In this document: positions 56,421 to 64,000 of the stretch, piece by piece
Layout: each line of letters opens with the position of its first letter
Position numbering within the stretch: position 1 is the stretch's first letter
Source of the DNA: Moringa oleifera
Taxonomy: Eukaryota > Streptophyta > Magnoliopsida > Brassicales > Moringaceae
NCBI GenBank assembly: GCA_021397835.1
Contig: JAJFZO010000394.1
Location: 675,895-739,894 of the forward strand
Length of the DNA stretch: 64,000 bases
Direction: 5' to 3'
The notes under the pieces: model-generated
What the model was told of the DNA's origin: nothing
What the model saw: the letters and a program-made list of their open reading frames with translations, nothing else
The model's database searches: none
Program-made: the position numbers and the translations under genes

Positions 56421-59400
56421 CATGATGGACTCTCAAGGTAACCAAGGCTGGCCGTAGGTGCACTGGACAGGCAGTATGGATTTGCCCTAGGGCATGCGGA
56501 GGCATTGCTGCACTAACAAATTAGTCGTAATGCCTAGTGGTCAATGTTTTATGAATTGATGACCTTTTGATTGTTGAATTGCTCAAAAAATGACTTAAAT
56601 AATTCACCAATTCATTTCGTGTCTGCCCCTCAAATTTAGGAACATTTCGACTTACTGACTATTTTTCATTATTTTTTATGATTTTTCGAGTATGTATAAT
56701 TCAAAAAAAAAAAATTGAAAGCTCTAAAAATTCCTAAATATTTTATGTTGCTAGATTTGATTATTCTCTATGTCTATAAAAATTTTTAGCTTAAACTCCA
56801 TGTAAATAATGATTTAGACCTATTATGAGGACTCAAATATAAATGCTTTCTTTTAGCATAAGTGAATTTTCATTTATGACTCTTTGGGGGGAGGAGCTTA
56901 CTTGCTTGATGGGTGCTCAACGACCATGCACGCTTCCCTTGCCACCTACATGGGCAGACACTGGGCATGAGAAACCCAGCACATATGGAATTGGTACAAG
57001 GCCAATCGTGCTGTGGCACAAGGCATGCCAGCCAAGCTAAGAGAGCACCATGCTAGCGAGCCCCCAATGTTACATCCTTTAATCATGTGCCCAGGAAGCA
57101 TGTCATGAGCAACTTGTATCTTGGTCTAAGAGCACAAGACGCTAGCCGCGGCTATCATTAGCAGACATGACATGAGCTCCAGGTGGAGCTTGTTGTTGCA
57201 CAAAGTGCACTAGCCAAGCAAATAGTGCCCCATGCAACTAATCTGCTGGTACGCTGTGATGCATCAAACATACTATGGGTGTTGATTACAAGGGCTAGCT
57301 ATTTTAGACCATGGCCTTAAACTATCCTGGATTCTCAAGGTAGCCATGGGTGGCTACAGGTGCACTAGATAAGGCAATAAGCATGCACCCTAGGCCATCT
57401 AGATGCAACGTTGCCTAAACGTGCTGGCCATGGTGCCTAATTACAAAATTTTTATGGATTAAGGGTCTTTCGATTGCTAAATTGCTCAAAAACTAACTCA
57501 AATAAATCACGCAATTTATAAGAAGTGTCCCTAAAATTTAGGAGCTTTTCGACTCACAGGCTATTTTTCATGATGTTTTGAATTATTGGCTATACAAAAT
57601 TCTTTCAAAAATTAGACGCTCAAAAAATTATGAAATTTTTTTTGTTAGTAGATCTAAATATTCTCTAATTTTATGCCAAATTTCAGTTCAAAACTCCTTG
57701 TAAATAATTTTTTAGACGCATTTTGATGGCTTAGACATATCGATGTTTCCTCCTATCGAAAGTGAATTTTAATTTAAAACTCTTTAGGGTGGAGGAGCTC
57801 CCTTACTTGGAGACTGCTAATAGGCCATGCGTGCTCCCCCCCCCTGCCCACCCATAGAGGTAGGAACTAAGCATGGGAAACCCAGTGCACAAGGCATAAG
57901 CATAAGGCGCCCCACCCATGCCAATGGAGCCCTATCCGAGCCTACCTCTCATCGCTACATCCCTCGATCATGTCCCTAGCAAATGTGCCACAGGTGTCAT
58001 GTCACCTATCCAAGGGCTTGAGAGGCTAGCCACGGTTGGCCCCAACAAGCATGATAAGGCTCAATGTGCTGTAGCATAAGGCGCACCAGCCAAGCAAAAA
58101 ATACCCCATGCAAGCATGTCGGAAGAGCACTAAGAGGCATCACATGTGCTGTTGGTATTGATAAAATTGGCCAACAGGGCTACCATGGTCACAAGCTATG
58201 TTGGTCTCTCATGGCAGCCAAGGGTGGTTGTAGGTGCATTAGGCAAGGCAGCATGCATGCACCTTGGGCCATCTAGTGGCACCACTACACAAACTTATTG
58301 GCCGCAATGCTAAGTGGTGAACATTTTATCGATTGACGATATTTTGATTGTTGAATTGCTCAAAAAATGACTCAAATAAATCACGCAATTCATTAGGAGT
58401 ATGCCACTCAAATTTGGGAACATTCCAACTCATAGGCTATTTTTTAATTATTTTTTAGTTGTTTAAGTGTATAAAATTTATAAAAAATTGGATGCTCAAA
58501 AAATTCTTAAACATTTTTTGTTAGTAGATCTGACTATTCTCTAAATTTACACTAGATTTCAAGTCAAAACTCATTGTAAAGAATGTTTTCGACTTATCAT
58601 GATGACTCAAGCATATTTATATTTTCTTCTACCAGAAGTAAATTTTGATTATGACTCGTTAAAGGGCAGGAACTTACCTGCTTGGTAAGCACTCATGGGC
58701 CTTTCGTGCTCCCCCCACCCACTAACAAGAGTAGGTGTTGGGTGTGAGAAACCTAGTGCATAGGACATGGGTGCAAGGGCAAGCTTATTGCAACACAAGG
58801 CGTGCCAACCATGCCAAAAAAGCCCAATGCAAGCCAGCGCCTCGTCGCTTCATTCCTTGATCGTGTGCCAAGCAAGTATGCTATGAGCATTTATTGCTTG
58901 GTCTAAGGGCATAAGACACTAGTCATGGCTATCCTCAATTGGCACAACATGAGTGCAAGGCCCAGCATGTTGTAGCATCAAGCGTCCTAGCCAAGCTAAT
59001 AGCGCCCCATGTCATCAAGCCGCAAGCATGTTATATGGCGTCTAACGTGTTATGGGTATTTGATTACATCGGCTAGCTAGGCTAGACCATCGCCCATAAC
59101 TGTGCTGGACTCTCAGGGCAATCATGGGCGGCAACAAGTGCACTACACAGGGGAAGTACGCACCCACATTGGGCCATAGATGCAATGCTGCAATAACATG
59201 TTGGCCGTAATGCCCAATTGCAAAATTTTTGTGAATTAAGGATCTTTTGATTGTTGAATTGCTACAAATTTATGAGTCAACGCCACAAATTTGGGAGTAT
59301 TTTAACTCACGCACTATTTTCATGATTTTTTAAAGTTTGGCTATATAAAATTCATTAAAAAAATTGGATGCTTAAAAAATTCTAAAATTTTTTATGTTGT

Positions 59401-62400
59401 TAGATCAGATTATTTGCTACATCTGTGCAAAATTTTAGCTGAAAACACCTTGTATAATATTTTAGGCCCATTATGATGGCTTAGACATATAGATGTTTCC
59501 TCCTACTAGAAATGAATTTTCATTTACAACTCTTTAATGGGGATGAGCTCACTTGCTTTGTGGACAATCACGGGCCATGTACTCCTCCTTGCCCTCTAAC
59601 ATGGGCAGGTGTTAGGCATAGAGAACCTAGTGCACATGGAATGGGCGCAAGGCCTAGCGTGCTATAGTGCAGGGTGTGCCAGCCAAGCCAAGAGAATCTT
59701 ACTTGAGTCGACCCCTCATTGCCATGTCCCTCGATCATGTGCCCAGCGAGTGTGCCATGAGCATCTAGTCAAGGGGTATTGGAGGTTAACCATGGCTGTC
59801 CCTATGAGGCACAGCTTAGGCATAAGGTCCAGTGTGGTGTAGCACAATGGCACCAGCCAAGCCAAGAGTGCCCTATGCAAGCAAGCCTTAAGTATGCTAT
59901 AAAGCATCGCACGTGTTGTGGGTGTTGATTACATGGGTTTGCTAGGCTTAACCATGGCCTCAAACTATAAGGGCAACCATGAGTGGCTGCAAGTGCATTA
60001 GACAAGGCAACTCTTTATGAATTAGTGGTTCTTTCATTATTGAATTACTTTAGAAATTACTCAAATAAGTCATCCAATTATTAGAAGTTTTCCCCTCAAA
60101 TTTGGAAGCATTTCAAATCACAAGCTATGCTCATCATTTCTTGAATTTTTGACATTATAAAATTCATGAAACAAAAATTGGATTCTTAGAAAACTCTAAA
60201 GTTTTTAGTGTTGGTGAACTTGACTTTTCTCTACACTGGTGCAAAATTTCACACAAAAATCTTTGTAAATAATTTTTTGAACCCGTTATAATGACTCTTG
60301 ACATATTGATGTTTCCTTTTGTCGAAAGTGAATCTTCATTTAAGACTCTTTAGATGGAGGAGCTCACCTTCTTAGTGGCGCTCATAGACCATGCCTGATT
60401 CCCTCTGCCACCCAAATGGGAGCATATAGCACACCAACAAAGCCAATATAGCCCTACGAGAGCCAACCCCTAAGCACTACGTCATTTGATCGCGTGCCTA
60501 GCGAGCATGACATGAAAGCCGCATTGTCTGGTCCAAGGGTATGAGAGGCTAGCCACAGCTGTCCGCAACAGGCTTAATATGGGCATAATGACCAACGTGA
60601 TATAGCACAAGGCATTCTAACCAAGACAAAGGCCCCCATGCAAGTAAGTTGCAAGCATGCCATGAGGCATCGCACACGCTATGGTTGTTCATTACATGGG
60701 CTAGCTGGGCTAGAGCATGACCCCAAGCTATGCTACATTCTTAGACAATAATAGGTGGCTACAAGGGCACTGGATAGGGTACAATGCATGCATCGTCGGC
60801 CATCTAGAGGCAAGGCTACACGAACGTGCTAACTGCAATGCCTAGTTGTGAATTTTTTGTGAATTGATAATCTTTTGGTTCTTGAATTACTCTAAAAATG
60901 ACTCAAATAAATCATCCAACTCCTTAGGAGTCTACCCTTGAAATTTGGAAGCATTCAAACACATGCTTTATTTTTCATGATTTTTAGAATTTTTGACTAT
61001 ATAAAATTCATTAAAAAAATAGGATGTTCAAAAAATTGTTTAATTTTTTGTTTTGGCGAATCTAATTATTCCTTACATATGTGCCAAATTTCAGCTCAAA
61101 ACTCATTGTAAATAAATTTTCAGACCTATTATAATGGCTCAAACATATTGATATTTGGTTCCACTAGAAGTAAATTTTTATTTAAGACTTTTTAGAAGGG
61201 AGAATCTCACCCACTCTTGGGTGCTCATGGGCCACGTATGCTCCCCCTACCCACCCACATGGGCTAATGCTGGGCATGAGAAACCTAATGCATATGGCAT
61301 GGGCGTAAGGCTTAGCATGTTACGACACAAGGTGCGCACGCCGGTTCAAGAGCAGCCCTTGCAAGCAAACCACAAGAACGATGTGAGGGATCACACATGC
61401 TGTGGGCATTGATTACATGGGCTAGCTGTGCTAGACCAAGATTCCAAGTTGTGCAGGACTCTCAAGGCAGCCATGGGTGGCTGTTGTGCATTGGATAGGG
61501 CAACATGCATGCACCTTGGGCCATCTAAAGACGACTTTGCACCAATGTACTGGCCTAAATAAATCATGTAGTTCATTAGGAGTCTACCCTTAAATTTAGG
61601 AGCATTCCGACTCACGGGCTATTTTTCATGATTTTTAAAGTTTTTAACTATATGAAATTCATAAAAAAAATTTGACGCTAGCAAAATGTAGAAATTTTTT
61701 TGTGTTGGTAGATCTCACTATTCTCTTCATCTATGCCATATTTTAGCTTAATACTTCTGGTAAATAATTTTTTAGGCCCCTATTATGACAGCTCAGACTT
61801 ATTGATGTTTTTTTTTTGGCCAGAAGTGAATGTTCATTTTAGAATCTTGTTGAGGGAGGAATTTACCTACTTGGTAGGCACTCATAAGGCATGCGTACTC
61901 CCTTTTGCCCACCCATATGGGTAGACACTCGGTGTGGAAAACCCAGCGTACATGGCATGGGCGCAAGGCCTAGCATGATGTGGCATAATGCGAGCCAACC
62001 AAGCCAAGAGAGCACCACGTGAGTTAATGCCACATCGCTATGTCCTTCGATCGTGCTCAGTGAGCGAGCTAGAAGGGTCGCATGACGTGGTCCAAGGGCA
62101 TAAAAGGCTAGCCATAGTTGGCCACAGTAGGCATGATATTAGCGTAAGGCTTAATACGCTGTAGCACAAGGTGTGATATATAAGCCAAGAGCACTCGATG
62201 CAAGTAAGTTGCAAGCACACTTTGATGTGTTGCACATGCTATGGGTGTTGACTACATTGGCTTCAAATTGTGTTGTATTCTTTGGGAAGCCATGGGTGGT
62301 TGCAGGTGCATTGGATAGGGTAGCATGCATGTACTCTTGGCCATCTAAAGGTACCAGCATGCTGGTCGCAATGCCCAGCTTTGAATTTTTTATGAATTGA

Positions 62401-64000
62401 TAGTCTTTTGATTGTTGAATTACTCCAAAAATGACTAAAATAAATCATGCAACTTGTTAGGTGTTTTCTTCTAAAATTTTTAAGCATTCCAACCCATGAG
62501 TCATTTTTCATGATTTTTTGATTTTTGCTTGTATGTAATTCATAAAAAAATTGGTTATTCAAAATGTTTTAAAATTTTTTGTGTTGATAGATCTAATTAT
62601 TCTTTGCATCTGTGCAAAATTTCAACTCAAATTTTAATGAAAATATTTTTTTAGACCTTTATGACGGCTTAGACATGTTAATGTTTTTCCTTGTAGAAAG
62701 TGAATTTTCATTTAAGATTCTTTAAGAGGGACAAGCACACCTATTGGTGGGTGCTCATGGGCCATGCGTGCTCCCCTTTGCACACCCGTATAGGCAAGCC
62801 TGGGAAACATAATGCATATGCTAAGAGAGCGCCACTTGAGTGTGCCTCTTGTCGCTACGTCTATCGATCGTGTGCTAAACAAGTGTGCCATAAGCGCCCT
62901 GTCACTTGGCCTAAAGGCACGGGAGGTTAGTCACGGCTTCCCCCAATAGGCACATCATAGGCACAAGGACCAACATGCTATGGCATAAGGCATACTAGCC
63001 AAACTAAAAGCGCTCTATGCAAGAAGGCTGTAAGAGTATTGTACAGCCTCGCTCGTACTGTTGGTGTTGATTACATTAGCCAGCTAGGCTATACCATGGC
63101 CCGAAACTATGTTGGACTCTCAAGGCAGCCATGGGTTATTGTAGGTGCACTAAACAAGGCAGCACACATGTACCTTGGGCCATGCAGAGGCAAGCTGCAC
63201 CAATGTGCTAGCTGTAATGCCCAATTATGAACTTTTTAAGAATTGATGGTCTTTTGACTGTTGAATTACTACAAAAATGACTAAAATAAATCATGCAACT
63301 CATTAGGAGTTTTCCCCTCAAATTTGGAAGCATTCCAACTTACAGATTATTTTTAATGATTTTTGAATTTTTGCTTGTATAAAATATATCATGCCCTTAG
63401 GCTCATGGCATGAGTGCAACCCCTCATCGTGTGCCCAATAGGTGTGCCACGAGCACTATTTTGCCTAGTCTAAGCACACGGAAGGTTAGCCGCAGTTGTC
63501 CTTAGTAGGTACGATGTAGGCACAAGTTCTAGCGTATTATAGCACAAGGCACGCTAGCCAAGCCAAGAGCGCCCCACACAAGCAAGCCACAAGGATGTTA
63601 TGAGGTATTGCATGTGTTGTGCATTTTGGTTACATGGGCTAGTTGGGTTTAACCATGGCCTCCACGCTACACCAACAATTGCCTAGTTAGAACTTTTTGT
63701 GAATTGAAGGTATTTTGATTATTGAACTACTATAGAATTACTCACATGAATCATGCAATTCATTAGGAGTCCGAACGTTAAATCTGGGAGCATTCTGATT
63801 CACGAGATATCTTTTAGGATTTTTTAAAATTTTTGGCTATGTAAAAATCATTAAAAGAGATTAAATGCTCAAAAATTTATAAAATTTTTTGTGTAGGCAG
63901 ATTTGATGCCTCTCTATAGCTGTGCAAAATTTCAGCTCACAACTTCTTATAAATAATTTTTTAGGCTTATCCATTCAAACATATTGATGCTTCCTTTTAA
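56420..64000 (+). repeat. Higher-order spacer array: about nine composite units of roughly 700-910 bp
   Basis: Each unit has three parts: a linker ('ggcagccatgggtggctgca', 'gttgattacatgggctagct'), an AT-rich module ('gattgttgaattgctcaaaa', 'ggatgctcaaaaaattct', 'agtgaattttcatttaaga') and a GC-rich part with one or two ~180-bp repeats ('aaggcctagcgtgctatag', 'ccctcgatcatgtgcccagc'). The landmark 'gattgttgaatt' or a variant recurs near 56565, 57465, 58338, 59245, 60035, 60875, 62410, 63255 and 63715, and a shortened unit lies near 61560. The last unit is truncated (about 465 bp). Continues beyond the window. All short open frames here are repeat by-products. Confidence 0.88.

Noticed and set aside
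1..64000. CRISPR array or prokaryotic operon
   Set aside because: Tandem repeats lack spacer-repeat structure of CRISPR, and the plant rRNA, CACTA and gypsy content shows a plant nuclear genome.
1..64000. tRNA or 5S rRNA genes
   Set aside because: No A-box/B-box pair with a cloverleaf and no 5S-like sequence noticed on either strand by eye.

Overview
This is a gene-poor, repeat-dominated stretch of a plant (angiosperm-type) nuclear genome. I see no intact host protein gene. Three lines of evidence point to a plant: rRNA pseudogenes that align to plant 18S, 5.8S and 25S; CACTA (En/Spm) elements carrying TNP2, DUF4218 and DUF4216 domains; and two Ty3/gypsy lineages typical of plants (a chromovirus and a Tat-type element). 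I cannot name the species.

The main content is a fossil 45S ribosomal DNA locus. From 1 to about 29463 the rDNA lies on the minus strand. Left to right it holds a 25S fragment (1-1315), intergenic spacer (1318-2318), an 18S 5' piece split by a 0.84-kb insertion (2321-3626), external transcribed spacer (ETS) repeats (3627-4745) and about ten copies of a ~180-bp spacer repeat (4745-6600). Next comes a nearly whole transcription unit: 25S with an internal deletion (6600-8228), ITS2, 5.8S (~8410-8576), ITS1, full-length 18S (8800-10558) and ETS to 11285. It is followed by a second 18S fragment (11290-12043), a copy of the same insertion, a decayed chromovirus (12786-16335), a 4.5-kb array of the ~180-bp repeat (16405-20870), and a 25S fragment fused directly to 18S without ITS (20871-24225). 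The minus-strand part ends with ETS and spacer (24226-26212) and an almost full-length 25S (26213-29463).

From 46555 to 64000 the same spacer modules appear on the plus strand. They comprise ~180-bp repeats and AT-rich modules, one ETS, a CACTA insertion (49323-52404), more spacer, five ~295-bp ETS repeats (53770-55270), promoter-proximal ETS, an 18S 5' piece in sense orientation (55836-56148), and then about nine composite ~850-bp spacer units to the end of the window. rDNA orientation therefore flips across the window, and the switch coincides with a 17-kb block of transposons.

That block (29464-46550) holds a CACTA element on the minus strand (about 29464-36850), with recognisable TNP2, DUF4218, DUF4216 and second-gene remnants, and a Tat-lineage Ty3/gypsy element on the plus strand (about 37480-46430). 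The Tat element keeps protease, reverse transcriptase, RNase H and integrase remnants and has a repeat-rich 3' region. Every element is broken by stops, frameshifts or loss of catalytic residues. The rRNA copies are strongly eroded at former CG sites (C to T and G to A), as expected for long-silenced, cytosine-methylated rDNA. Nothing here looks like an active gene system. The window is best read as the remains of a degenerate nucleolus organiser invaded by transposons.
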